From positions 1,178,001 to 1,242,000 of the forward strand of contig JACGCM010002657.1 in the NCBI GenBank assembly GCA_014058105.1: a DNA stretch of 64,000 nucleotides, given 5' to 3'. Below, piece by piece: positions 32,940-43,309 of this stretch. This DNA comes from Kingdonia uniflora (Eukaryota > Streptophyta > Magnoliopsida > Ranunculales > Circaeasteraceae). Numbering within the stretch: the stretch's first letter is position 1; the number at the start of each line of letters is the position of its first letter. The notes beneath the pieces were generated by a model, which worked only from the letters and a program-made list of their open reading frames with translations, ran no database searches and was not told where the DNA came from. The position numbers and the translations under genes are program-made.

Positions 32940-34150
32940 TTAAGTTGAGCAGTATTCCTTGGGTACTAAAGCCGAACTTCATCTTCAGTCATAAGCCAAT
33001 AAGTTCCGCTATCTGTTTTGTTCCATTCAATGTAGGGTCCTTCCCAGTTCTCAGATAATTTTCCAAAATTCTTAGGTCGAGTTTGATCATGTATTCGTCG
33101 CAGGACAAGATCTCTAATACCTAATTTCTGTTATCGAACTTTCTTGTTGTATGGTTTTTTCAATATATCAAGGTAATGACCCAAATTTCCAATGGCCCTG
33201 TCCCTGGTTTCCCCGATTCAATTATGGTTGCAAAGGAGGCCGAGCTCATTGTCTTCATCGAAAATTTTACGTCGAGTACAGGAGAGATCAAGGTCTGAAG
33301 GTATGACTGCTTCAGTACCGCAAGCCATCATGAAGAGAGTGTACCCTGTTGAGACTCAAGGAGTGGTACGGTAAGCCCATAATACACTAAGGAGTTCATC
33401 GACCCATCTACCTTTCTTGTCATCAAGGTGCCTGCGTAAGCCAGATTTGATGCTTTTGTTGATGGCTTTAGCTTGTCCATTTCCTTGAGGGTAATATGGT
33501 GCGGAAGTTGTCAACTGAATTTTGTGTTTATGATAGATAGCAAGGACTTTAGCGCTGGTAAACTATTTACCATTATCAGATTGTATCATCTGTAGACAAC
33601 AATACCGGGTAATGATGTGCTCGCAAAGGAACTTGATGACATCATTTTCATCAGTATGGCATAGAAGAATTACTTCGACCCATTTGGTTAAGTAGTCGGT
33701 GGCAACTAAGACGAATCTTTTGTTTCCTGAAGTTGGATGGAAAGGGCCAATGATATCGATCGATTCCCCATCGTTTAAATGGCCAAAGGACATTACTAAC
33801 CTGCAAGTCGAGGATAGGGCTCTTGATATCCTGAGCGTGAATTTGGCATTTATAGCATTTCTGAACAAACTCTTCGCAGTCTTGTCTCATCTTGGGCCAA
33901 TAGAGTCCTTGTGTGAATGCACATTGAGATACCTTTGTGAAGGAATCTGATTTTGATCTAAGCCTATTTCTGCGATATACACTCAATATGGGGCCCTCCT
34001 CTAGTGAGTAGATATAATATACCATTTTGGACTGTGAATTGAGGGTATTTGGCAAAGAGGGATCGAGCTTCTTCTTTGTTACAGGGGAGGACGTTAGAGT
34101 TGAGGTAAACATAAAACGGTTTTCATTTGTCTTCAGGGTCATCATTATGA
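32940..34150 (-). pseudogene. E3 integrase, catalytic Glu replaced by Lys
   Basis: Minus strand. The zinc-finger part carries AFTQGLYWPKMRQDCEEF and CYKCQIH (about 33950-33840). The core has GPFHPTSGNKRFVLVATDYL and HTDENDVIKFLCEHIITRY (33868-33563) and QSDNGK. The codon on the minus strand at 33467-33469 is AAA (Lys) at the third catalytic position. A small duplication breaks the frame at the first Asp (about 33750-33765). The C-terminal GPY/F part is at about 33040. Confidence 0.82.
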
Positions 34151-34725
34151 GTAACGGTTAGGTGGAGTGTGGACAAAATATCGAGGCTAGAATGCTCGAG
34201 GATTTTGATTTCTAAAATATTTTTTCAGTGTCTCCCAGCATGGCAGTAATGTAAGCAAAGGCATCGCCATGGCGATTTTCTTGCCGAGGTAAATACGAAA
34301 TGGTGGCATGCTTGAATTTTTTCATTTTTTCTTTGACTAAGGCAACGTAATCAACCATTTTGCTTGTTGTCTTGAAAATTTTGTTGTAATGATTGGTGAC
34401 GAGTAAGGAGTCGATAATGATTGGTGGTGTAGACCATGCAAGATGCCTTCATAATCTGTTTCATTATTTGTAGCATATATTTTTATGTTTGAGAGCTTTT
34501 TCTATGCGATGATTGGAGGGCGTGACGAGGACTATGCCAATTTCAGAACCTTGTGGTCCTGCTGATCTGTATGTAAAAAGTCGCCAGCCAGAACTTTTGG
34601 ACCATGCGTCAGGTTTTGCGATTGTGCCGTCGGTGAAGATTTCTTCAAGTTTATCCCACTTGGGGTCTTCAACAGGAAAATCTACCAAAAAGTCGGCCAG
34701 TGCTTGTCCCATGATGGATATTTGA
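34151..34725 (-). pseudogene. E3 archaeal-type RNase H, broken
   Basis: Minus strand. The first catalytic Asp is lost (FTYRSAGPQGSEIGIVL where E4 has FTDGSAELQGS), and about 35 bp around 34420 is missing relative to E4. The D-S-LV strand and the NRHGDAFAY-like end are still readable. Confidence 0.75.
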
Positions 34726-35045
34726 GGTTTAAAAGAAATGTTTTAATCCCCAAGGAAAATAGACCATTGTTGAACTCATTGAGATTTTTCCTTTTTGGAG
34801 AGTACGAGTTTGAGTAGGTAATTTGTAATGACTTTGATGGGGCGAGCTTGGAAGTATGGAATGATTTTTTGAGAGCTGTAAACCAAGGCGACCAATTGCT
34901 TCTCCGTGGTAGTATATCTCTTTTCCGCAGGCATAAGATTTTTACTGATAAAGTAAATAGGTTTCTTGATGCTTGCATCTTCACGAATAAAGACAGAGTT
35001 GATGTAGTCTTCAGTTGTGGATAAGTACATGGTGATTGTAGTTTG
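34726..35045 (-). pseudogene. E3 ancestral RNase H, 5' end lost with RT
   Basis: Minus-strand piece with MYLSTTEDYINSVFIRED, KKPIYFISKNLMPAEKRY and FQARPIKVI. At about 35045 it jumps to a ~60-bp remnant near the RT end and then (about 35110) to protease, so almost all of RT (E4 43190-44350) is missing. Confidence 0.78.
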
Positions 35046-35109
35046 TATCGATCGGATAACTTTTAGATGAATCTGTGTAGAACGGCTATTTTGCTAGTAA
35101 ATTTTGTGG

Positions 35110-35700
35110 GGCGATTATAGTATTTTCGCACATTCGCGTGACTGCTTGGCTACCCTTGATTTCATAGACTCTGTGATCCATTGGAAAATATAGTGCTAAA
35201 TTGTAAGTCGAGGGTACTCCTTTGATTAAATGTAACCAACTGCGACCCAAAATGACCAAATATTTGGACTCTGCATCAATGACAAGAAATTTGACGAATG
35301 TGGTTTCCGAACCTGCTTGAACTGGTAGAGTGATTTCTCCTGTGGCTGATTCTTTTGAACCATTAAAGCCTGTAATTGTTGTTGTTAAAGCTTTTACTGA
35401 ATCTGTGAGGCCTAAGACTTTGATTGTTCTTCGGAATAAGACATATGTTGCACTGCCGGTGTCGATGAGAAGTGTGTGTAAGTAATCCTACCCCACTTTA
35501 AGCATAATTACAAGTGGGTCATCATGAGGGTATTGTACATGACTGGTATTGCAATCCCTGAACGTTATCTGGTAAGGACATTTGGATTTGCTGGTACTTA
35601 GAATATGTTTTGCCGATTTGTCTAAGGAAGTCATTTTTCTGCAGGACGTAATACGATCATATTTTTTTCTTTTCTTCCCTTTTTTAATCTCGATCATATA
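35110..35700 (-). pseudogene. E3 aspartic protease
   Basis: Minus strand. The active site reads LLIDTGSATYVLF (near 35450), followed by ITGFNGSKESATGEITLPV and the WLH.IKGVPST-like ending near 35220. A stop near 35487 separates it from the upstream KYPHDDPLVIMLKVG part. Confidence 0.78.
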
Positions 35701-37311
35701 CAAATGGGGAACTGGGCCCTAGATATGATTCTACTCGACTTCAGTAGATTTTGCTTGGTTGTCAGGAAATTTTTGAATGTCGACAACATAGTTATGGAGT
35801 CTTCCAGCTAAGAGGATACGGTAAAAGATACGAATGAGGGAGTAATGGTTATCTGCTTCATGACTGTGCACATTATGATACTGACATAAGGGACTGTTCG
35901 GAAGATCAGCAATAGCCTGTGGTGCGCGATAACACTCGTCTCCCTTTATTGCTGGCAAGTTAGCAGAGAGGGTTGTTGTCATGTGGCAAAATTGGGATAG
36001 GTCTGTCAGGTTTGACCTATTTTCTTCTATTATTATCAGTGTTTTGGCCAGGCGGCTTCGGTGCTGCTATAGTGACTACTCATTGAGACGAGGTCGAAGA
36101 TGCTTCTCGAGAATGTATGACAGAGGAGCTTTTCATTTTATCTATCTTCGAGCGCTCCAGCTCGATGTAATTATTAACCACGTTAATCATTTCAGTGACC
36201 GTACGTGGTTTGCATAGAGTAAGTTCTTCGCGAACTTTGGAGTCGATGTGAAGGCGGAAGTAAATGCTGAAACCACGATTTTGGGGTCTGAATTTCCAAT
36301 CTTCCGTGCTTCTTGTAGGAAACATTTATGAAAACTTACCAAGGTTTCATTCGCGCCTTGCTCGAAGTAAACCAAAAAGTCCACTGTGATTTCATGCTCC
36401 CTAGCATAAGCAAAGTTCGAAGATTTTGTAATTGGATAAAAGAGGTAATGGAGGCATCCTGTATAGTATAGAACCATCAGAGTCGTTCTTCTTTTAGGCT
36501 CATGTTAAATAGTCGACAAAACATATGGTCATGTTGGAGTACAACCCAACAACAGCTTTAAAATGTCGAGCATATGTAAGTGGATCAGTGAGGCCTGCAT
36601 AATAGATGTATTTGGGCATTCGAAAATTTTCCAAAATTGGCTTATTTTCTAGATATGGGGAGATGGGGTTTGTTTCAATCCGATAGAGCGCAGATCGTCG
36701 GCCCGGGATATCAGAGTTGATGGCTTGAATTCTGCTGTTAGGTCATCCAGAGTGACAAATTTCTTTGGGGGAAGAGGTAAGGCTACAACCTAAGGAACAA
36801 AGTCGCCTTGTCCCTCTGGTCCTAATCAATCTCTGATGAGCCTTCTTTCTGGCAGAGGGATTTGATGATGTGTACGTCAACTTCCTTGGGGTGTCGAGGC
36901 CGAAGAAGTTAAACCTAAATATCGAAAGGCTCTATTTTGATTTCCAGATCAGGATCGAGACATTCGTTGTTCATTCTCTCTCGGCAGATTATCGCGTTAA
37001 ACTACTCTTGAGCGATGTTCACATCGAGCCAGTGGCGGCGATGCTTTGAGAGATGTGATTCGATCTTGTGTTTTTTGCAATCTCTCAGTCACTTTTTGTT
37101 GTGTTTGACTTTGTTGATCCAGTACTTTTTTGCGTTCGTCCCTTTCTGTTTGTAGAGCCTGAGCGTGGACACACTGATCTTCCAGTCTCTAATTTTTTTA
37201 TGAGGCCATCTGATTTTGAAGTTCAAGAACCGCACCGTGCAGATCAAGAGCTCCTGGAATGTACTGATTTCTTACGGTACTTGAATGACTTCTCTAGTTC
37301 ATGTTTGTCAT
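35701..37311 (-). pseudogene. E3 gag
   Basis: Minus-strand start at ATG 37311 (MTNMN-like, as in E1/E2). The leader has DLHGAVLELQNQMAS-like sequence (37260-37200), a basic SRHxLxSSAS region near 36900, capsid core pieces in 36620-36187 (EREITVDFLVYFEQGANETL-like) and a zinc-knuckle variant CQYHNVHSHEADNHYSL near 35900, where the last Cys reads Tyr-shifted (NHY), so the knuckle is damaged. Numerous frame breaks. Confidence 0.78.
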
Positions 37312-37355
37312 CGGATGGTATTCAGATTGAAAATGGTAGAAAAAAGTACGGACTT

Positions 37356-37371
37356 CCCACAGACGGTGCCA
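37356..37371 (-). other. E3 primer-binding site
   Basis: The minus strand reads TGGCACCGTCTGTGGG, one change from the family site. Confidence 0.85.
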
Positions 37372-37373
37372 AA

Positions 37374-37891
37374 TGTAGTGGCGTGCTTTCCGTAAGGAAA
37401 ATCTTTGCCAATACTTTTTCGTAAGGATTGTGTAATAAAAAGTTTACATTCAACATTTTACGTGGAAAACTCTGTTGAAACTGAGAAAAACCGCGACCTG
37501 GAGGAGGATTTGATGTAAAATCTAGTAGATGCTAGCTATTACAAATTTTTACAGTGTTGCTATTGTTTAGGATAAAGAAATGAAAGATATGCGTTCCCTT
37601 TGAACCTATTCTCTGCCTGTATTTATTCTAGATACAGGCAGTTTAGAAAAAGAAAGAAAGAGTCTCCTTTTCCGGGGGTAATGGACAAAATTTGCAGATT
37701 TTTAACAGTTCCTTCTTGACCGGGCAGCAACGGCTACTTTTGGTAAGTCGAGGACTGACAGAATCTTCATGAATGTTGAGCTGTCCTCGACTATAGAGTG
37801 TTGAGAAATCTTCGACTATAGAATGTTGATTTGTCTTCTACTGCAAAGAGCTGAGCTGTCTCTTGTCGAATCAGGGGAATATGATATTTTA
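37374..37891 (-). repeat. shared LTR of E3 and E4 (518 bp)
   Basis: The lower edge (TGTAGTGGCG at 37374) is followed by a primer-binding site and gag, so it is the 5' LTR of E3. The upper edge (GATATTTTA at 37891, from GATACTACA) is followed by a polypurine tract and the 3' internal region of E4, so it is also E4's 3' LTR. One LTR serves two internal regions. Confidence 0.9.
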
Positions 37892-37903
37892 ATTGCACCA
37901 TTC
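37892..37903 (-). other. E4 polypurine tract, degenerate
   Basis: The minus strand reads GAATGGTGCAAT; G-to-T and other changes relative to E2/E3. Confidence 0.7.
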
Positions 37904-38077
37904 TTAGCAGAAGTACTTGTAGTTATGTCAAGAAGAAAAATGGATTCGGAAGAGGGTGTCGAATATTCTTAGAAGTCAGCATATGTCATTACCGAGGTCA
38001 AGATAATTTGTATTTGGCCAAGGTAGTTTCAAGGCGTAATTAATATTGTTCATTGAATGTAGAGTAAGGATATTGGG

Positions 38078-38085
38078 CATAAATA
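38078..38085 (+). promoter_or_regulatory. upstream TATA-like box on the E4 antisense strand
   Basis: CATAAATA in GGGCATAAATAGGAGG; first T changed relative to E3. Confidence 0.5.
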
Positions 38086-38089
38086 GGAG

Positions 38090-38530
38090 GTTGATGGAAG
38101 GTGGATGGAATTTTTAATGGAATGAGGTCGCCCTTAGTATGGTTAGTTATTGTGTATGGGGCTGAAGACGGTGAGTGTTTCGACCAAAACTAGCAAAAAC
38201 TGAGAGACATTAAATCGTTATGTGATCAAAGAAGATCAGTGGGGTGGGAACAATGATCAGACATAGATTAGATGTGTTTGTTGGAAATGGTGGTATCATC
38301 ATGCGGTTGTGAAGGTAATGTATGAAGTCCGGTGGTGGGTGAAGGGGGAAATGTTATTACTGGTGATGAAGATATGAAGTTTAGAAGGGCGTCCAGAGAT
38401 CTTGCCGAACGTGTGGGTGTTCTTACAATATTTTGTTGCCATTTTCTTGTTGAAGCGTCTCTTTAAAAGTTCAGTGACTTGAGAGTCATTGATCTTCGAG
38501 GACTAAAGAGGCTTGAATGTCTGATTCTGG
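38090..38530 (+). pseudogene. E4 upstream antisense coding-like block
   Basis: Colinear with 28990-29440 of E3: GAEDGECFDQN near 38165, ITGDEDMKF near 38365, ERVGVLT near 38405, then a stop where E3 reads FL, and DLRVIDLRGLKRLE near 38480. Several stops. Function unknown. Confidence 0.45.
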
Positions 38531-38948
38531 TAAAATACAAGCAACACAAATAGTGACATGTCAAAGTATGTTAGTAACAGCAGATAAATTGTAATGGAAG
38601 AAAACTTATGTATTTAGAAATTAATATACTTGAAAGAGATAGATGCTGAATTTAATTTTTTAGAATGTAATCGAATGAAGAAATATCGAATGTAAGAAAG
38701 GAAGTTTATGAAATAAATATGTGTTTACCGAATTGTTTTTTGCTTTTGTTTTTGTGTATGTTATCGAATATTAAATATGATTAAAAAAATTGGATGCAAT
38801 CTTGTCGAAGATTGTTTTGTGTGCAAAATCAAAGGTATTGGAATGTATGGGGCCAATGACGGATTTTGAGGTTGATTGATTTGACTCTGACTGTGTAGAG
38901 TTTCAAAGAATAATAAATGTAGGGGAGTTTGGTATTGACTGGAAGTTG
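38531..38948. other. AT-rich spacer before the E4 antisense ORF
   Basis: Matches 29441-29849 of E3 by wording (TTTTTGCTTTTGTTTTTGTG, then TTATCGAATATTAAATATG). No coding signal. Confidence 0.4.
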
Positions 38949-38956
38949 CATAAATA
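38949..38956 (+). promoter_or_regulatory. TATA-like box of the E4 antisense ORF
   Basis: CATAAATA in GGAAGTTGCATAAATAGATG, 34 bases before ATG 38990. Confidence 0.5.
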
Positions 38957-38989
38957 GATGTTGTTTGCAGATGGATGTATTCAACTAAA

Positions 38990-40236
38990 ATGGCAAAGTC
39001 AAGAGCTCAGACCCGTGATGGAGTGTGTCGACGTGTGCAGGCAATGTATTGGGTGTTGTTCAGCTGATATTTTGGTTCGTGGAGTATTTAATGGTATTTT
39101 GATGATCTAGAAGAACCGCATTATGAAGGGATGAGTGAGGTAGAGGCGAAGGAGGCTGGGGTAAAATTTGAGTTTCGTGTGAAACTGCAGTTCTGGCGTC
39201 CTCCTGAATGTTGTGGTGGCATGTGGACTCGAGCAAAGTTGCTGGTGGCATGTGGACTACTCGACAATCATCTTCTGAAGGAGTCAAAGGTACTGACATA
39301 CCCGATGTAGTGGTGAAGGGGTTACCTCCATGAACTTCGAGCAGTGCGGTTCCCAAGAAGTCGACTTGTGGGACTTCGATGAAAAATTTAGGGGAGGAGT
39401 TTGATACGAAGATGTTGAAGAATATGGAGTCTTTTTTAGTTGGGGCAGATGTGCTGAAGAAAGATATGGCGGAGTGCATGGTGGGAATTGATAGTTTGGA
39501 TACCTTTTTAGGCGAGGTACAGAGTAACTTGGCGAAGGTGAAAATTTTTATAGCTTATGCTAGAATGAAATGTTTGGTAAGTCAAACAAATATTCATAAT
39601 ATGACTTTCATGCAGATTAAGACGGTGTTGAGTGAAGCAATGGGTCGCGTGGAGGGTAGTGGTGATCTGGCGAACCGGTTGGATGCGTACAAAAATATCG
39701 AAAAAGAATTGGCTGCGGAGAATGCCAAGCTAAATGTGACGCTGAATAGGTATAAATTAGAAGCAAACAAGGTGAAGAAGGCTACATTGGCGGAGGAGAG
39801 AAAAATGTTAGAGAAAGAAAAAAATGAAGCCTTGGCAGTGCAGAAAGCTGTGATCGAGAAAGACGTTGTCGATGTTCGAAGATCGATGGAGCTGGAGCAG
39901 AAGAAACTGTTCGATGAGATTAAAGAGCGGATGAGCAAAGAAAAGTTGCAAAAGTACCATTTAGTGAGGATGCACTTTAAGGAGCAGTTTGATGATGCTG
40001 AAGAAAGGAAGGAATATTACAAAGGAGTTGTGAAGGCTGGTGGGCTGCTATGTGATGACAGTTCAGATGATGAGGTACCTCAGACATCTAATGTTCCTGG
40101 AGGAAATGAAGTAGTCGGCAATCAAATGGCGATAGAGGTTGAAGCTCATCTTCCTGGGGTCGCAGGAAATGTGCAGGTGTCCGAAGGCACTTTAAATGAG
40201 GAAAAATCTATGTCTAAAATGTTAAATTTGGATTAA
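38990..40236 (+). pseudogene. E4 antisense ORF with internal deletion; 285-codon coiled-coil part intact
   Basis: Starts MAKSRAQTRDGVCRRVQA. The first domain runs to AKLLVACG near 39255, where it fuses to sequence that in E3 lies about 930 bp later, removing the FPLGDGMKYKEN and SLPLxNPSLxGY parts. From 39379 to 40236 the frame is open: MAECMVGIDSLDTFLGEVQ, then ARMKCLVSQTN, LANRLDAYKNIEKELAAENA, a long Lys/Glu/Ala helix, HFKEQFDDAEERKEYYKGVV, and an acidic SSDDEVPQ tail. Heptad-like Leu/Ile/Val spacing suggests a coiled coil. No signal peptide, membrane helix or catalytic motif. Confidence 0.78.
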
Positions 40237-40680
40237 TAAATGTGGTTTAATTAAATTCTGTAACAAATGGTCTATGGGACTGAAAATATTTAAATTTTTT
40301 ATAAGCGAAGGAAGTTTTTGTATGTTTAATGTTTTGATAAATAACAATTTTTCTTGCAAAAATAAGTTTAAGTATTGATGTGATAAAGTGATATTAGATT
40401 CGAGCAGATAAGTAAAGATTGCTTGTGTGCTCGAAATGTGATAGATGACGAATAAATGGCAAGTAAGGAGTACCAAATGTTTATCTGGTGATAAGTATCT
40501 TGATTTAGATTGTAGAAAAACCAGAGCTCATTAAAGATTGGTCGACAGGTAAAGAGCGCAAAGTAAATATCCTGCAATTGGATAGTGGTTGTGTGAAGTC
40601 GAGATAGGCTTTAAGCTACTTGTGTAAACAAGGATTTTAAAACAAATCAAGATATTAAGGAATATTTTATCTCTGGCATA
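40237..40680. other. spacer with decayed minisatellite units
   Basis: Colinear with 32082-32499 of E3; no gene. Confidence 0.5.
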
Positions 40681-40975
40681 CTCGATAAGTATTGATTGAG
40701 AGAAAATGAAGTAGTAATGTGATCGCTTGTCAGATATATATACTTGAGAACTATAGATCGGGAACAAATTAATGTAGAAAGAGATCAATTGTCAGATAGA
40801 TACTTGAAAAGTATAGATTGAAGACTAATCGAAGTAGAAAGAGATCGATTGTCAGATAGATACTTGAAAAATATAGATCGAGGACAATTCGACATAGTAG
40901 AAAGATCGATTGTTAAATAGATACTTTGAAAAGTATAGATCGAGGACAAATCAAAGTAGTAAAGAAGATAATGTA
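40681..40975. repeat. E4 minisatellite, ~60-bp unit, about five copies
   Basis: Same unit as E3 (AGATACTTGAAAAGTATAGA, TCGAGGAC, AGATCGATTGTCAGAT). Inverted repeat ATACTT-GAA-AAGTAT in most units. Confidence 0.9.
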
Positions 40976-41029
40976 TAACAAATTGTTTATTTGATTCGAA
41001 GTAATAGATTACAGGGCACAAATTGTAGA

Positions 41030-42222
41030 AGAGTTTAAGCTGGGAAGTGTTCCGTGGGAACTCAAGCTGAATTTCGTCTATCTGGTTTGTTACATACAAT
41101 GTAGGGTCCTTCCCAATTTTCTGATAATTTTCCAGAATTCTCAGGTCGAGTATGATCCTATATTCGTCGTAGGACAAAATTTCCAATACTAAATTTCCGT
41201 TCTCAAACTTTCTTGTTGTATGTTTTTTTCAATGTATCATGGTAACGGCCCAAATTTGTAATGGCCTTGTCCCTGGTTTCCTCGATCCAATTGAGGTTGT
41301 AAAGGAGGTCGAGCTCATTGTCTTCATCAGAAATTTTGTGTTAAGAACTAGGGAGATCGAGGTCTGAAGGTATGACTGCTTCATTACTGAAGGCCATCAT
41401 GAATGGAGTGCACCCTTTTGAGACTCGAGGAGTGATGCGACAAGCCAATAATACACTGAGGATTTAATCGACCCATCTACCTTTCTTATCCTCAAGGCGC
41501 TTGCGTAAGCCAGATTTAATGCTTTTGCTGATGGCTTCAGTTTGTCCATTGCCTTGAGGGTAATATGGTGTAGAAGTTTTCAACTGAATTTTGTATTTAT
41601 GAAGGAAAGCAAGGACTTTAGCGCTGATGAACTATTTACTATTATCAGAACATATCATTTGTAGACAACCAAACTGAGTAATGATGTGCTCTCAAAGGAA
41701 CTTGATGACCTCATTCTCATCAGTATGGCATAGGAGAATTGCTTCGACCCATTTTGTGAAGTAGTCAGTGGCAACTAAGACAAATTATCTGTTTCCCGAA
41801 TTTGGATGGAAATAGCCAATGATATCGATTCCCCATCGTTTAAATGGCCAAAGGACATTACTAACATATAAGTTGAGGGCGGGGCTCTTGATGTCCTGAG
41901 CGTAAATTTGGCATTTGCAACATTTCTGAAGAAAGTCTTCGTTGTCTTGTCTCATCATGGGCCAATAGAGTCCTTCTGTGAATGAACGTTGACCTAATAA
42001 TCTTCTGGAAACATGTACACCACAGATACCTTCATGAAGTTCTCTAATTTTAATCTGAGTTAATTTCTGTGATATACATTCGATATGGGGACTTCCTCCA
42101 GTGAGTCGATATTATATACCATTTTGGACTGTGAATCGATGGCACTTGGCTAAGAGGGATCGAGCTTTTTTTTTGTTACTGGGGAGGACGTTAGAGTTGA
42201 GGTATGCATAAAACGGTGTTCT
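41030..42222 (-). pseudogene. E4 integrase, catalytic Glu retained
   Basis: Minus strand. Zinc-finger region about 42060-41900 (ELHEGICGVHVSRRLL, CCKCQIYAQD-like), core about 41860-41500 and C-terminal GPY/F region about 41110. The third catalytic residue is Glu (minus-strand codon at 41536-41538), unlike E2 and E3. The core is broken by frameshifts, with stops near 41465, 41637 and 41820. Confidence 0.8.
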
Positions 42223-42720
42223 CTAGTCTTCAGGGTCGTCATTTTGAATAACGGTTAAGTGGAGTATGGACAAAATATCGAGGCTAGCATACTCGAGGAT
42301 TTGGATTTCTAAATTTCTTTTTTCACTGTCTCCGAGCATGGCAGCAATATAAGCTAAGGCATCGGCATAGCGATTTTCTTGCCGAGGTAAATACAAAATG
42401 GAGGCATGTTTAATTTTTTTCATTTTTTCTTTGACTAGGGTAGCGTAATCAACCATTTTGCCTGTAGTCTTGAAAGTTTTGTTGTAATGATTGGCGACGA
42501 GCAAGGAGTCGACATTGATTGTTATTTCCTCAGTTTTGAGAGTAAGTGCGAGGTCAAGACCATGCAGGATGCCTTCGTACTCTATTTCATTATTGGTAGC
42601 ATAGAATTTGAGTTTGAGATCTTTTCCTATGCGATGATTGGAGAGTGTGACGAGGACTATGCCAATTTCGGAACCTTGTAGTTCTGCAGATCCATCCGTA
42701 AAAATTCGCCAGCCAAAATT
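42223..42720 (-). CDS. E4 archaeal-type RNase H (second RNase H), intact domain
   Basis: C-terminal half of a 336-codon open frame (43233-42223, minus strand). The four acidic positions expected for this family are visible: FTDGSAELQGSEIGIVL (Asp), TNNEIEYEGILHGLDLA (Glu), NVDSLLVANHYN (Asp) and ENRYADALAYIAA (Asp). Domain about 165 residues. It would remove RNA from RNA/DNA hybrids during reverse transcription. A second, non-viral-type RNase H after a decayed ancestral one is a lineage mark of plant Tat elements. The frame is open but sits in a dead polyprotein, so no independent product is expected. Confidence 0.85.
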   Translation of the reverse strand, partial: NFGWRIFTDGSAELQGSEIGIVLVTLSNHRIGKDLKLKFYATNNEIEYEGILHGLDLALTLKTEEITINVDSLLVANHYNKTFKTTGKMVDYATLVKEKMKKIKHASILYLPRQENRYADALAYIAAMLGDSEKRNLEIQILEYASLDILSILHLTVIQNDDPED

Positions 42721-43260
42721 TTTGGACCATGCGTCTGGTTCTGCGATTGAGTCGTCGGCAAAGATTTCTTTGAGGTCTTCCCAATCGGAGTCTTCAAGGG
42801 GAAAATCTGCCAAAAAGTCAGCCACTGGTTGTTCCTTGATGGATATTTGAGGTTCAAAAGAAATGTCATATTCCCCAAGGAAAATAGACCATTGTTGAAC
42901 TCGTAGAGATTTTTCCTTTTTGGAGAGTAGAAGTTTGAGAGGGTATTTTGTAATGAATTTTATGGGGTAAGTTTGGAAGTATGGACGGGGATTTTGAGAG
43001 CTGTAAACCAAGGCGCCCAATTGCTTCTCCGTGGAAGTATATCGCTTTTCAGCAGGCATAAGAGTTTTACTTATAAAGTAAATAGGTTTCTCGATGCCTG
43101 CATCTTCTCGAAGACGGACAAAGCTGATGGAGTCTTCAGTTATGGATAAGTACATGGTGAGTAATTCGCCATCAATAGGAGTACTCAATATAGGTGGATG
43201 CCCCAAGTATCGTTTAAGATCTTGGAATGCCATTTCACAGTCAGGAGTTCATATAACTTC
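42721..43260 (-). pseudogene. E4 ancestral RNase H and linker
   Basis: N-terminal half of the same open frame: EMAFQDLKRYLGHPPILST, then MYLSITEDSISFVRLRED, KPIYFISKTLMPAEKRYT, STEKQLGALVYSSQ and FQTYPIKFI, with the linker ISIKEQPVADFLADFPLED. The Asp that should open the active site is Ser (YLSITE), so this domain appears non-catalytic even though its frame is open, as is usual in Tat elements. Confidence 0.8.
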
Positions 43261-43309
43261 TTTTTGCTGTTTTCTCGAAAGTGGAATGGGGTCTCCAAGA
43301 AGAAGAATG

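Larger units (their letters stand above)
28400..37891 (-). mobile_element. E3: Tat-type gypsy element, minus strand, RT deleted
   Basis: Minus strand, from 37891 down: 5' LTR (shared with E4), primer site, gag, protease, a deletion that removes RT, RNase H, second RNase H, integrase, minisatellite; then the plus-strand antisense ORF and the truncated 3' LTR (28400-28789). The last 390 bp of both LTRs have the same length, with no net indel. Confidence 0.9.

Noticed and set aside
38990..40236. Antisense ORF as an envelope-like gene
   Set aside because: No signal peptide, membrane helix or cleavage-like site. It is highly charged and on the opposite strand to gag-pol, whereas env-like genes follow pol in the same orientation.
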